From contig NZ_RQRT01000001.1 of the NCBI RefSeq assembly GCF_004335005.1, forward strand, positions 1-64,000: DNA of 64,000 bases. Reading direction: 5' to 3'. Shown one piece after another: positions 19,609 through 28,303 of the stretch; the stretch's first letter is position 1, and every line of letters starts with the position of its first letter. Origin of the DNA: Paracoccus nototheniae (GTDB lineage Bacteria > Pseudomonadota > Alphaproteobacteria > Rhodobacterales > Rhodobacteraceae). The position numbers and the translations under genes are program-made. A model generated the notes under the pieces. It worked only from the letters and a program-made list of their open reading frames with translations, ran no database searches and was not told where the DNA came from.

Positions 19609-19772
19609 TTTTTAACCGCGGCAGCCCTGAATTATTCATTCGCCCAATTTATAGTCTTTGCGTGGCGGTGCCGGCTGGAACAGGTTAGACTGAAAAAGAC
19701 CGGCGCCCTGCCCTTTCAAACGTCTGCCCTTTCAGAAGCCCGCCCATTCAGAACCACGGACCTTGCCCCTCG

Positions 19773-20204
19773 ATGACAACACAGTCCCCGCCGGAATACT
19801 GCCTGGACGATCAGGTCGGCTTTCTTCTGCGCAAGGCGCATCAGGCCCATATCGCGATCTGCGCCGAAAAGCTGGGCGGTCTTCTGACCCCGGTGCAATT
19901 CTCGACCCTGCACCGGCTGGCGACGGAACCGGGGCCGGTGTCGCAGAACGCGCTTGGGCGGATGGTGGCGATGGATGCGGCGACGACCAAGGGGGTCGTC
20001 TCGCGGCTGAAGGAACGCGGGCTGATCGACAGCCGCGCAGATGCGGGCGACAAGCGCCGCCACATGCTGTCCACAACCGAAAAGGGCCGCGCCCTGCTGG
20101 CTGAAACGGTGCCCCTGATGCTGCAGATCACCCGCCAGACCCTGTCCCCGCTGGAGCCCTATGAGCAGGACATGCTGCTGGCACTGTTGCGCAAGATCGG
20201 CTGA
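19773..20204 (+). CDS. nicR: MarR-family regulator, NicR-like
   Basis: A 143-residue winged-helix repressor. Features are LLTPVQFSTLHRLATEPGPVSQNALGR, the recognition region MDAATTKGVVSRLKERGLID, and the wing SRADAGDKRRHMLSTTEKG. In Pseudomonas putida NicR (MarR family) represses the late nicotinate genes and responds to 6-hydroxynicotinate. The same job is likely here from its position between divergent nic operons. A TetR-type gene starts four bases after its stop, so both are probably cotranscribed with nicEDXF. The symbol is assigned by family and context. Confidence 0.78.
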   Translation: MTTQSPPEYCLDDQVGFLLRKAHQAHIAICAEKLGGLLTPVQFSTLHRLATEPGPVSQNALGRMVAMDAATTKGVVSRLKERGLIDSRADAGDKRRHMLSTTEKGRALLAETVPLMLQITRQTLSPLEPYEQDMLLALLRKIG

Positions 20205-20207
20205 GCG

Positions 20208-20840
20208 GTGCCGCCCCGCCGGGGCCGGGGGCGCCCGACCCAAGCCCATGACCTGCAGGATCCCATCCTCGACGCTGCCGAACTGGCCTTTGCCCGCAGC
20301 GGTTTCGACGGCACCGGGCTGCGAGAGATCGCGGCAGCGGCGGGGGTCAGTCAGGCGCTGCTGCGGTATTATTTCGGCGCCAAGCAGGATCTGTTCGACG
20401 CGGTGTTCCGCAGGCGCGGGCGCCAACTGGCCTCGCGCCGTCTGGCGCTGCTGGCCGATCTGGGACCGGATGCACCGGTGCAGGGCATCATCGCCGCCTA
20501 TCTGCGCCCGCAATGGGACATGAAGATCGCGGGCGGCAACAAGGCGGCCTTTCTGGCACTGCAGGCGCGGGTCCATGCCTCGACCGATGCGCATCTGCTG
20601 GCGTTGCGGGCGGATATCTATGACGCCCCGCTTGGCGCCTATGTCGATGCGCTGGCGCGCGTTCTGCCCCTGCCCCGCGCCCTCATCGCCCGCCGGATGG
20701 GCTTTCTGGTCGGCAGCTATCTGTTCGTGCTGAACGATCTGGCGCGGCTGGACATGGTGTCGGGCCGGCCGACTGACGCGGCCAAGGTGCTGTCCGATCT
20801 GACCGTCTTTCTGTCGGCAGGCCTGTCGGCGCCCGTCTGA
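20208..20840 (+). CDS. TetR-family transcriptional regulator in nic cluster
   Basis: A 210-residue regulator with an N-terminal TetR helix-turn-helix: ILDAAELAFARSGFDGTGLREIAAAAGVSQALLRYYFGAKQDLFDAVF, residues about 20-67. The C-terminal domain is a generic ligand-binding helical domain. It begins with GTG 20208, four bases after the nicR stop, and 131 bp separate it from nicE. In Pseudomonas the TetR-type NicS controls nicAB, so a similar role is plausible, but sequence identity with NicS was not tested. Confidence 0.75.
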   Translation: MPPRRGRGRPTQAHDLQDPILDAAELAFARSGFDGTGLREIAAAAGVSQALLRYYFGAKQDLFDAVFRRRGRQLASRRLALLADLGPDAPVQGIIAAYLRPQWDMKIAGGNKAAFLALQARVHASTDAHLLALRADIYDAPLGAYVDALARVLPLPRALIARRMGFLVGSYLFVLNDLARLDMVSGRPTDAAKVLSDLTVFLSAGLSAPV

Positions 20841-20891
20841 CGGGCAACCGCCCGGATTTCGATCACCTGCGGCTTCCGGTCGAATAATAAG

Positions 20892-20907
20892 GTGTGTGCA
20901 TACGATT
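20892..20907. promoter_or_regulatory. Candidate nic regulator site before nicE
   Basis: The minus-strand reading AATCGTATGCACACAC matches the nicC and nicA sites in orientation-independent alignment. It lies about 65 bases before the nicE start and suggests a separate promoter for nicEDXF. Confidence 0.5.
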
Positions 20908-20971
20908 TTTCTTGATATTGTTCGGGTGCGCAATTTAGCCTGTGATCACGCGCTTGGACAAAGGCAGACCC

Positions 20972-21721
20972 ATGACCCCCATCCGTATCGGACAGATCGT
21001 CCCCAGCTCGAACCTGACGATGGAGACTGAAATCCCCGCCCTGCTGCGCGCGCGCGAACTGATCGCGCCCGAGCGTTTCACCTTTCATTCCGCGCGGATG
21101 CGCATGAAGCATGTCACGAAAGAGGAACTGGCGGCGATGGACGCCGACAGCGACCGCTGCGCGCTGGAGCTGTCGGATGCCCGCGTCGATGTGATGGGCT
21201 ATGCCTGTCTGGTGGCGATCATGTCGATGGGCCACGGCTATCACCGCGCCTCGGCCGACCGTCTTGGCGGGGTGGCCGCGCAGAACGGGGCATCTGCCCC
21301 GGTCGTCACCTCGGCAGGGGCGCTGGTGGATGGGATCCGGGCCATCGGCGCGCGCCGGGTGGCGGTCGTGACCCCCTATATGATGCCGCTGACGCAGATG
21401 GTCGTCGACTATATCCGCCACGAGGGGATCGAGGTCGGCGATTTCCGGGCGCTGGAAATCCCGGACAATCTGGCGGTCGCGGCGCATGATCCGATGGCCC
21501 TGCCGGGCATCGTGTCGGGGATGGTCACCGATGACGTGGATGCCATCGTCCTGTCGGCCTGCGTGCAGATGCCCTCGCTGGCCGCCGTGGCGCTGGTCGA
21601 GGCGCTGACCCGCAAACCCGTCCTGACCGCCGCCATCGCCACCACATGGGCGATGCTGCGGGCGCTGAACCTGCCGACCCGGGTGCCGGGCGGCGGCACG
21701 CTGCTGTCGGGGGCCTATTGA
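20972..21721 (+). CDS. nicE: Maleate cis-trans isomerase (EC 5.2.1.1)
   Basis: A 249-residue cytosolic enzyme that converts maleate to fumarate, the last nicotinate-pathway step before the TCA cycle. It belongs to the Asp/Glu racemase-like superfamily and has the start RIGQIVPSSNLTMETEIPALL typical of maleate isomerases. The two expected active-site cysteines are in VMGYACLVAIMSMG and IVLSACVQMPSLA. ATG 20972 is chosen because AAAGGCAG precedes it. GTG 20942 would add ten residues. Its stop overlaps the nicD start (TGATG). Confidence 0.92.
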   Translation: MTPIRIGQIVPSSNLTMETEIPALLRARELIAPERFTFHSARMRMKHVTKEELAAMDADSDRCALELSDARVDVMGYACLVAIMSMGHGYHRASADRLGGVAAQNGASAPVVTSAGALVDGIRAIGARRVAVVTPYMMPLTQMVVDYIRHEGIEVGDFRALEIPDNLAVAAHDPMALPGIVSGMVTDDVDAIVLSACVQMPSLAAVALVEALTRKPVLTAAIATTWAMLRALNLPTRVPGGGTLLSGAY

Positions 21722-22509
21722 TGCGCGCGCCCCAAGGCTATCACGTCCATGCCAACGGCATCCGCCAGCATCTGCTGCATTATGCGGGCGACGGGCCGCA
21801 GATGCTGCTGATCCCCGGCATCACCTCTCCGGCGATCACATGGGGGTTCGTCGCCGAGCGTCTGGCCGAGGGCTTTGACGTTCATGTGCTGGATGTCCGC
21901 GGGCGCGGTCTCAGCGAAAGCGGCGATCTGGATTACACGCTGGATGCGCTGGCCGATGATGCGGCGGCGCTGGTCGCGGCCTGCGGGCTGAACGCGCCGG
22001 TGATCCTTGGCCATTCGATGGGCGCGCGCATCGCGATCCGGGCCGCGCGCCGCGCGCCGGGTCTGTTCGGCGGGCTGGTGCTGGTCGATCCGCCGGTCAG
22101 CGGGCCGGGGCGGCGGGTCTATCCATCCGCATGGCCGTGGTATGGCGATTCCATCCGCATGGCGCAAAAGGGCTGTTCGGTCGATGACATGCGCGCCTTC
22201 TGCCCGACCTGGACCGATGCGCAGGTCGCGCTGCGGGCCGAATGGCTGCACACCTGCCATTATGGCGCGATCAGGACCGCCTATGACGGCTTTCACACCG
22301 ACGACATCCACGCGGACATGCCGCATCTGGACCTGCCCGTTCGGCTGGTCGTGGCAGGCGGCGCGCCGGTCATCGGCGCCGATGATCTGGCCGAGATGCA
22401 GGCCCTGATCCCGCATCTGCAGACCCGCATCGTCAAGGGTGCGGGCCATATGATCCCATGGGACGATCTGGCCGGATTTCTGGATGCCGTCATGGATTTC
22501 AACGCTTAA
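21721..22509 (+). CDS. nicD: N-formylmaleamate deformylase (EC 3.5.1.106), alpha/beta hydrolase
   Basis: A 262-residue alpha/beta hydrolase that removes formate from N-formylmaleamate to give maleamate. The nucleophile elbow is GHSMGAR, preceded by VHVLDVRGRGLSESG. The catalytic acid is probably in the VVAGGAPVIGADD region and the histidine in GAGHMIPWDD near the C terminus. Length agrees with Pseudomonas NicD. Translation is coupled to nicE through the TGATG overlap, and it lies directly before nicX, whose product it consumes. Confidence 0.9.
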   Translation: MRAPQGYHVHANGIRQHLLHYAGDGPQMLLIPGITSPAITWGFVAERLAEGFDVHVLDVRGRGLSESGDLDYTLDALADDAAALVAACGLNAPVILGHSMGARIAIRAARRAPGLFGGLVLVDPPVSGPGRRVYPSAWPWYGDSIRMAQKGCSVDDMRAFCPTWTDAQVALRAEWLHTCHYGAIRTAYDGFHTDDIHADMPHLDLPVRLVVAGGAPVIGADDLAEMQALIPHLQTRIVKGAGHMIPWDDLAGFLDAVMDFNA

Positions 22510-22527
22510 CCAACAGGGAACACGCAG

Positions 22528-23556
22528 ATGGACCATACCAGTTTCACGGAAATCTGCCTGCATCAGCTGAAGATGTCGGGCGTGCACGAGGGCGAGAAGC
22601 TGATCGTGCTGACCCAGGGGTCCGACCGTCTGGATTACGCCGATGCCTTCATGGCGGCGGGCCAGCGGCTTGGGGCGCGGATGTATCACATGCGTCTGCC
22701 CGCGCCCCTGCCGTCCGACAGCTGGTCGGTGGGTGTCACCGGTCTGGCCGCCATGCCCGATGCGGTCGAGGCGCTGAAGAATTGCGACATGCTGATCGAC
22801 TGTATCTTTCTGCTGTTCAGCCCCGAACAATTCGCCATCCAGGATGCCGGCACCCGCATCCTGACCGCGGTCGAACCGCCCGAGCTGCTGGCCCGCCTGC
22901 TGCCCTACCCTGAACTGCGCGAAAAGGTCACCATCGCCGCCGACATGCTGGACCGTGCCAAGGTCATGCGCATCACCTCGCCGCATGGGACGGACGTGAC
23001 CTACAAGCTGAACACCTATCCCACGGTGCCGGAATATGCCTGCACGGATACACCGGGGCGGTGGGATCACTGGCCGTCGGGCTTTGTCTTCACCGGCGGC
23101 GACGATGACGGGGTGGACGGGCAGATCGTGGTGGCGCCGGGCGACATCCTGCTGCCGCAGAACCTGATGGTGCGCGAACCCATCACCTATACCATCGAAA
23201 AGGGCTGGATCACCGACATCCGGGGGGGATTGGAGGCGCAGATCGTCAAATCCTATATGGACAGCTTCAAGGACAAGCGCGGCTTCGGGATGAGCCATGT
23301 GGGCTGGGGCATGAACCCCAACGCCAAATGGCACAACTTTGTCCCCGGCACTTTCGAGGGCGGCATGGGGATGGAGCCGCGCAGCTTTTACGGCAACGTG
23401 ATGTTCTCGACCGGGCCCAACAACGAACTGGGCGGGCCGAACGACACCGCCTGCCATCTGGACATCCCGATGCGCAACTGTTCGCTGTTTCTGGACGATG
23501 CGGCGATCGTCATCGACGGCGACATCGTCGTGAAAGAGATCCAGCTGGATCGCTGA
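22528..23556 (+). CDS. nicX: 2,5-dihydroxypyridine 5,6-dioxygenase (EC 1.13.11.9)
   Basis: A 342-residue non-heme Fe(II) ring-cleaving dioxygenase that turns 2,5-dihydroxypyridine into N-formylmaleamate. Family landmarks are FTEICLHQLKMSGVHEGEKL at the N terminus, MRITSPHGTDVTY in the middle, GFGMSHVGWGMNPNAKWHNF and CHLDIPMRNC. The metal ligands in Pseudomonas NicX are two histidines and an aspartate. Here they correspond to the His of SHVGWG and the His and Asp of CHLD. CAGGGAAC precedes the start. The position between nicD and nicF fits pathway order. Confidence 0.93.
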   Translation: MDHTSFTEICLHQLKMSGVHEGEKLIVLTQGSDRLDYADAFMAAGQRLGARMYHMRLPAPLPSDSWSVGVTGLAAMPDAVEALKNCDMLIDCIFLLFSPEQFAIQDAGTRILTAVEPPELLARLLPYPELREKVTIAADMLDRAKVMRITSPHGTDVTYKLNTYPTVPEYACTDTPGRWDHWPSGFVFTGGDDDGVDGQIVVAPGDILLPQNLMVREPITYTIEKGWITDIRGGLEAQIVKSYMDSFKDKRGFGMSHVGWGMNPNAKWHNFVPGTFEGGMGMEPRSFYGNVMFSTGPNNELGGPNDTACHLDIPMRNCSLFLDDAAIVIDGDIVVKEIQLDR

Positions 23557-23564
23557 TCTGTCCC

Positions 23565-23588
23565 GCGCCCCCCGGCAACAGGGGGCGC
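23565..23588 (+). repeat. GC hairpin between nicX and nicF
   Basis: GCGCCCCC (23565-23572) pairs with GGGGGCGC (23581-23588) over an eight-base loop. There is no T run. It may protect the upstream mRNA or set the expression ratio in the operon. Confidence 0.5.
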
Positions 23589-23609
23589 CCCAGCCAAGGT
23601 ATCCCCCTT

Positions 23610-24245
23610 ATGTCGCCCCAGATGTCCCAGCAACAGGTCTATGATCAGGCGGGCTTTGGCCGACCCGTCCCGCGCGGTCAGCGCCCGGCCATCGTGGTGG
23701 TCGATTTCAGCTATGGCTTTACCGATCCGCAATATCCCACCGCCGCCGACATGTCGGGGCCGATCGCCGCCACGCGTCGCTTGACCGATGCGGCGCGGGC
23801 GGCGGGAATGCCGGTCATCTATACCACCATCGCCTTTCACCCGGGCGAGGTGGACCGCCTGCCCTGGCTGAAAAAGGCCACCGGCATGGCCGCCCTGACC
23901 GAAGGATCACGGCTGGTCCGGATCGACGCGGCGACGGGCATTCAGCCCGGCGATCCGGTGGTGGTGAAAAAGGGCGCATCCGCGTTCTTCGGATCGACGC
24001 TGGCGGCGCTGCTGACCGGGGCGGGGGTGGACACGGTCGTGGTGACCGGAGCCACCACCTCGGGCTGCGTGCGGGCGACGGTGGTCGATGCGGTGCAGTC
24101 GGGCTTTACCGTGCTGGTGCCTGCCGATTGCTGCGCCGACCGCGCGCAGGCCCCGCATGACGCAAGCCTGTACGATATCGGCCAGAAATACGGCGATGTC
24201 ACCGACAGCGACGACATTCTGGCATGGCTGGCCGGGTTGGGCTGA
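23610..24245 (+). CDS. nicF: Maleamate amidohydrolase (EC 3.5.1.107), isochorismatase family
   Basis: A 211-residue cysteine hydrolase that converts maleamate to maleate and ammonia. The catalytic triad of the family is visible: Asp in AIVVVDFSYGF, Lys in VVVKKGASAFFG and Cys in VTGATTSGCVRATVVDA. ATG 23610 is chosen, with CCAAGG upstream. The longer open frame overlaps nicX and is not credible. It completes the nicEDXF operon and ends 27 bases from the convergent LacI-type gene. Confidence 0.9.
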   Translation: MSPQMSQQQVYDQAGFGRPVPRGQRPAIVVVDFSYGFTDPQYPTAADMSGPIAATRRLTDAARAAGMPVIYTTIAFHPGEVDRLPWLKKATGMAALTEGSRLVRIDAATGIQPGDPVVVKKGASAFFGSTLAALLTGAGVDTVVVTGATTSGCVRATVVDAVQSGFTVLVPADCCADRAQAPHDASLYDIGQKYGDVTDSDDILAWLAGLG

Positions 24246-24272
24246 CCCGCCCTGCCCCGCAGGTCGCGCCCC

Positions 24273-25274
24273 TCAGGTCGTGCCGCGCGGGATCAGACGC
24301 CCGGGCAGATGCACGTCATGGGTCAGCGTGCCCGCCAGCACCTCCAGCAGCTTCTCGGTCATTGCGGTGATCGGCTGACGATAGGTCGTCAGCTGATAAG
24401 CCGGAGAGGCCGCCAGCGGAATGTCGTCGAACCCGGTCACGGCGATATCCTGCGGCACGCGCAGACCCAGATGACAGCGCAGCGCATCAATGGCGCCGAT
24501 GGCGATGATGTCGTTTTCGCAAACCAGCACATCGGGGCGCTGATCGGGGGACTGGCCGTCCAGCAGCCGGGTCACGCGTTCGATCGCGGCGGCGGAATCA
24601 TAGGCATCGGCATGCAGGGCCGGGACCGGGGTGCCGGTGCGCGCCTGCCAATATTCGGTAAAGGTCGATTTGCGGTGCAGCTTGGCCGATTGCGTGTCCG
24701 GACCGGCCAGAAAGACCGGGCGCCGATAGCCCTTGTCCAGCAGATGATCCGCGATGTCGCGCATCGCGATCACATCGTCACAGGCGATGGTCAGCGTGCC
24801 GGGATTCTGGCTGTAGCGGGCAAAGATGACCAGCTTTTTCACCCGCCTGGCGCCAAGCGCCGTGGCCAGCACGGTGTCGTCGAACCGCGTGCCGATCACG
24901 ACCGCCGCATCCACCCGCCGCTGACTGGCCGCCAGCAGCGCCGCCGAGGCGTCGTCGCTGTCCGACATATGCACCAGCAGCGTGCCCCATCCCGCCGTCC
25001 ACAGCATCCGGGTCAGCCGTTCCAGCAGGACCAGTTTGTGAGGGTTGGAAAAGTCGTTGGTGATGATCGCCACCAGGTTGGAGCGGTCGGATGCCAGCGA
25101 CGAGGCCAGCAGATCCGGCGCATAGCCAAGCGTCTCGGCGGCGGCCAGCACCCGTTCGCGCGCCTTGCGGCTGATCGAGGCGTCCTTCTTGAAGGCCCGC
25201 GCCACGGTCCAGCGCGACACGCCTGCTGCCGCCGCCACATCATCCGCCGTCACGCTGTCGTTCAGATCATCCAT
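24273..25274 (-). CDS. LacI-family repressor, probable regulator of inositol genes
   Basis: A 333-residue repressor. Residues about 8-55 form the LacI helix-turn-helix and hinge (TADDVAAAAGVSRWTVARAFKKD, then LGYAPDLLASSLAS). The rest is a periplasmic-binding-protein-like effector domain ending DIAVTGFDDIPLAASP and LTTYRQPI, typical of LacI proteins. ATG 25274 is chosen. The ORF extends upstream over the operators. It is divergent from iolG with a tandem operator-like repeat in the 134-bp gap, so repression of the iol operon and autoregulation are the likely roles. Effector unknown, probably an inositol catabolite. Confidence 0.88.
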   Translation of the reverse strand: MDDLNDSVTADDVAAAAGVSRWTVARAFKKDASISRKARERVLAAAETLGYAPDLLASSLASDRSNLVAIITNDFSNPHKLVLLERLTRMLWTAGWGTLLVHMSDSDDASAALLAASQRRVDAAVVIGTRFDDTVLATALGARRVKKLVIFARYSQNPGTLTIACDDVIAMRDIADHLLDKGYRRPVFLAGPDTQSAKLHRKSTFTEYWQARTGTPVPALHADAYDSAAAIERVTRLLDGQSPDQRPDVLVCENDIIAIGAIDALRCHLGLRVPQDIAVTGFDDIPLAASPAYQLTTYRQPITAMTEKLLEVLAGTLTHDVHLPGRLIPRGTT

Positions 25275-25313
25275 GCCCGATCCTACCCTGTCCGGGGACC
25301 GGTCGGAAGGCGT

Positions 25314-25329
25314 TTGCTCGCGGGTGCAG
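25314..25329. promoter_or_regulatory. LacI-type operator, copy 1
   Basis: TTGCTCGCGGGTGCAG is an imperfect palindrome with a central CG. It repeats 23 bp to the right with only the last base changed, in the gap between the LacI-type gene and iolG. Confidence 0.6.
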
Positions 25330-25336
25330 ATTTTTG

Positions 25337-25352
25337 TTGCTCGCGGGTGCAA
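25337..25352. promoter_or_regulatory. LacI-type operator, copy 2
   Basis: TTGCTCGCGGGTGCAA has matching TTGC and GCAA arms and a central CG, as LacI-family operators usually do. The 23-bp offset from copy 1 is about two helical turns and would place two dimers on one face. Confidence 0.65.
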
Positions 25353-25408
25353 AAGCATCCATCCTGACCCAGAGGAAAGTTCTGCACGTGATTCGAGGGG
25401 GGATGCGG

Positions 25409-26413
25409 ATGCTGAGGGTTGCCCTGCTGGGGGCCGGCCGGATTGGTCAGGTCCATGCGAAATCGATGACGGCGACGACGGCCAGCCGGCTGGTCGCGGT
25501 GGCCGATGTGAATGCCGAAGCCGCGCAGGATCTGGCGGCCCGGATCGGCGCCGAGGCGTGCAGCGTCGATCAGATCATCGCTGATCCCAGCATCGACGCG
25601 GTGCTGATCGCGACCTCGACGGACACGCATTCCGACCTGATCACCCGCGCCACGGCGGCGGGCAAGGCGGTGCTGTGCGAAAAGCCGGTCGATCTGTCGC
25701 TGGACCGCGCGCTGGCCACGCTGAAAGCGGCCGAGGCGACCGGCCAGCCGGTGATGATCGGGTTCAACCGCCGCTTCGATCCCAGCTTCAAGGCGCTGAA
25801 GGCGGCTTTCGACGGCGGCGAGATCGGGCGCGGAGAGTTGCTGTCCATCACCTCGTTCGACCCCGCGCCGCCGCCGGTCAGCTATATCAAGGTCTCGGGC
25901 GGGCTGTTCCGCGACATGATGATCCACGATTTCGACATGGCCTGCTGGATCTTTGGCGGTGCCCCCGCCACGGTCAGCGCACAGGGCGCCGCACTGGTCG
26001 ATCCGGCCATCGGCGATGCGGGCGATGTGGACACCGCCGTCGTGACGCTGGTCTGGGATGACGGGCGCATGGCGGTGATCCGCAATTCCCGTCGGGCGGG
26101 CTATGGCTATGACCAGCGGGTCGAGGTTCTGGGCTCGGGCGGGCTGTTGTCGGCCAACAACATGCTGGAAAACACCGTCGAAAAGATCACCACCGACGGC
26201 GCGGTCAGCGCCAAGCCGCTGCATTTCTTTCTGGAACGCTACATGCGCGCTTACGAGGATGAATGGACCGCCTTTCTGGATGCGGTGACCACGGGGGCGG
26301 CGATGCCCGTCACCCTGCGCGAAGGCGTGGCCGCCCTTGCCTGCGCCGAGGCCGCAACCCGGTCGCTGAAGACCGGCGCGACCGTCGCCATCACCCCCGA
26401 CATGCTGGGCTGA
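25409..26413 (+). CDS. iolG: Inositol 2-dehydrogenase (EC 1.1.1.18)
   Basis: A 334-residue Gfo/Idh/MocA oxidoreductase that oxidises myo-inositol to scyllo-inosose with NAD. The Rossmann motif is LLGAGRIGQVHAKS at the N terminus. The catalytic lysine lies in CEKPVDLS. The segment SGGLFRDMMIHDFDMACWI carries the Asp and His of the active site and is typical of IolG. GAGGGG eight bases upstream supports ATG 25409 over ATG 25403. It is the first gene of the inositol operon and is followed after four bases by a TIM-barrel isomerase. Confidence 0.9.
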   Translation: MLRVALLGAGRIGQVHAKSMTATTASRLVAVADVNAEAAQDLAARIGAEACSVDQIIADPSIDAVLIATSTDTHSDLITRATAAGKAVLCEKPVDLSLDRALATLKAAEATGQPVMIGFNRRFDPSFKALKAAFDGGEIGRGELLSITSFDPAPPPVSYIKVSGGLFRDMMIHDFDMACWIFGGAPATVSAQGAALVDPAIGDAGDVDTAVVTLVWDDGRMAVIRNSRRAGYGYDQRVEVLGSGGLLSANNMLENTVEKITTDGAVSAKPLHFFLERYMRAYEDEWTAFLDAVTTGAAMPVTLREGVAALACAEAATRSLKTGATVAITPDMLG

Positions 26414-26417
26414 GGCG

Positions 26418-27224
26418 ATGCGCGACATCGGATGCTGCACCTGGATCTTTGGCAACGAGGATCTGAGCGCCATCGCCGCCCGCGCCACCCGCGCGGGCCT
26501 GCAGGGGGTCGAGATCCATGGCGATCTGTCGCTGGACCCGGTGCAGGCGGGGCGCATCTTCCGCGATGCCGGGCTGCGGATCTTTTCGATCACGCCGGGC
26601 GATGCCGATATCAGCCATCCCGATGCCGACCTGCGCGCCGGGGCGCTGGATTACTATCGCCGGATGATCGATTGGGCCGATGCCTTGGGTCACGACCCGC
26701 GCCTTGGCTGTCATGGTCTGGTGCAGCGCATCCGTCCGGCCACGACGCAGGATGCCGAGGACGGGCATCTGGCCGACAGCGTGGCGCAGATCTGTGCCTG
26801 GGCAGGCGACCGGCCCGTCTGCTTCGAGATCCTGAACCGCTATGAAAGCCATCAGATCCGCACGGTGGCCGAGGGGCTGGCGCTGCTGGACCGGGTGGGG
26901 GCGGCCAATCTGTTCCTGCTGCCCGACGCCTATCACATGAACATCGAAGAAGCCGATCCCGCCGCCGCCCTGCGCGCCGGGGCCGACCGGATCGGCCTGT
27001 ATCATCTGGCCGACAACCATCGCGGCGCAGTGGGCGACGGGCAGATCGATTTTGCGGCCCAACTGACAGCGCTGGACGACATCGCCTATGGCGGGCCGCT
27101 GATCGTCGAACCCGCGGCCCCCGGCCCGGACCCGTTTCGCACCGACAAGGGACCGGGCTATCGCGACCGGCTGGAAGACATTCTGACCCGTTCGGTCCGC
27201 GCCATCCGCGCCATGGGTCACTGA
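26418..27224 (+). CDS. Xylose-isomerase-like TIM-barrel protein (sugar epimerase/inosose isomerase type)
   Basis: A 268-residue AP endonuclease 2 family TIM barrel. Probable metal ligands of 3-epimerase type are in CFEILNRYESH, LPDAYHMNIEE, LYHLADNH and LIVEPA. The LNRYES segment resembles D-tagatose/L-ribulose 3-epimerases. IolI (inosose isomerase) and IolE share the fold. Since iolE is present at 35.2 kb, this protein more likely isomerises keto-inositols or a sugar entering the pathway. The exact reaction is unknown. It is tightly coupled to iolG. Confidence 0.75.
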   Translation: MRDIGCCTWIFGNEDLSAIAARATRAGLQGVEIHGDLSLDPVQAGRIFRDAGLRIFSITPGDADISHPDADLRAGALDYYRRMIDWADALGHDPRLGCHGLVQRIRPATTQDAEDGHLADSVAQICAWAGDRPVCFEILNRYESHQIRTVAEGLALLDRVGAANLFLLPDAYHMNIEEADPAAALRAGADRIGLYHLADNHRGAVGDGQIDFAAQLTALDDIAYGGPLIVEPAAPGPDPFRTDKGPGYRDRLEDILTRSVRAIRAMGH

Positions 27225-27316
27225 GGTCACCGATATCCGCGCGCATCACCCGCGCGCGGCACGACACCGGACGGGAGGAGCCGCCGGTCCATCACGAACC
27301 CTTGGGAGGGAAACCT

Positions 27317-28240
27317 ATGACCAGATTGACGACTGCCGCCGCAACGGCGGCCCTTATGGCGCTGGCCGCCCCGGCACTGGCGCAGAACATCATCGTCGTG
27401 GCCCATGGTCAGGCGAACGACCCGTTCTGGTCGGTCGTCAAGAACGGCGCGGCGCTGGCGGGCGAACATACCGGCGCGACCGTCGATTTCCGCACGCCCG
27501 AAATCTTTGACATGGTCGCGATGAGCCAGCTGATCGATTCCGCCATCAACCAGCAACCCGACGGGATCGTCGTGTCGATCCCCGATGCCGATGCGCTTGG
27601 GCCATCGATCCAGCGGGCCGTGGATGCGGGCATTCCGGTCATCTCGATGAATGCGGGCGCAGATGTGGCGCGCGATCTGGGCGCGCTGCTGCATGTGGGC
27701 CAGTCCGAATTCGACGCCGGCAAGGCGGCGGGTGAACGTTTGGCCGAAATGGGCGGCACCAAGGGCATCTGCGTGAACCAGGAGGTCGGCAACGTCTCGC
27801 TGGATCAGCGCTGCGCGGGCTTTGCCGAAGGCTTCGGCAATCCGGTCAGCATCGTGCCGACCGCCAATGATCCGACCGAGGTGCAGTCCAAGGTCCGCGC
27901 CGCCTTGGAGGCCGATGCCGAGGTCGACACCGTTCTGGGCCTTGGTGCCGCCTTGGTGGGCGAGCCTGCCGTCGCCGCCGTGCAGGCGCTTGGCCGCGAT
28001 GACGTGCTGATCGCCAGCTTTGATCTGTCGGCGGGCTTCCTGCAATCGGTGGCTGATGGTCAGGCAGCCTTTGCCATCGACCAGCAGCAGTTCCTGCAGG
28101 GCTATCTGCCGGTCAGCTTTCTGGCGCTGAACGCAACCTATGGGCTGATCCCCGGCGGCGACGTGCCCTCGGGTCCGAACCTGATCATGCAGGACAGCGC
28201 CGCTCAGGTGATCGAGCTGTCCGCGCAGGGCATCCGCTGA
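27317..28240 (+). CDS. Sugar/inositol ABC transporter substrate-binding protein
   Basis: A 307-residue periplasmic binding protein of the ribose/inositol type (Peripla_BP_4). The signal peptide is TTAAATAALMALAAPALAQ, followed by NIIVVAHGQANDPFWSVVKNG, which is typical of the family's first strand and ligand loop. QQPDGIVVSIPDA and GIPVISMNAGAD are further landmarks. GGGAGGG six bases before ATG 27317 fixes the start. The neighbours suggest myo-inositol or another cyclitol as ligand, as in the Caulobacter IbpA system. This is context inference. Confidence 0.88.
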   Translation: MTRLTTAAATAALMALAAPALAQNIIVVAHGQANDPFWSVVKNGAALAGEHTGATVDFRTPEIFDMVAMSQLIDSAINQQPDGIVVSIPDADALGPSIQRAVDAGIPVISMNAGADVARDLGALLHVGQSEFDAGKAAGERLAEMGGTKGICVNQEVGNVSLDQRCAGFAEGFGNPVSIVPTANDPTEVQSKVRAALEADAEVDTVLGLGAALVGEPAVAAVQALGRDDVLIASFDLSAGFLQSVADGQAAFAIDQQQFLQGYLPVSFLALNATYGLIPGGDVPSGPNLIMQDSAAQVIELSAQGIR

Positions 28241-28245
28241 ACTGC

Positions 28246-28274
28246 GGGGCGGGCGCCCTTCCCGCGCCCGCCCC
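28246..28274 (+). repeat. Strong GC hairpin between binding-protein and permease genes
   Basis: GGGGCGGGCGC (28246-28256) and GCGCCCGCCCC (28264-28274) form a perfect 11-bp stem with a seven-base loop. It begins five bases after the stop and has no T run. Such structures stabilise binding-protein mRNA and let it exceed permease mRNA, as known for malE-malF. Confidence 0.65.
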
Positions 28275-28303
28275 ATGAACCGCAAGGGAGGGGGAAAACC
28301 CAC

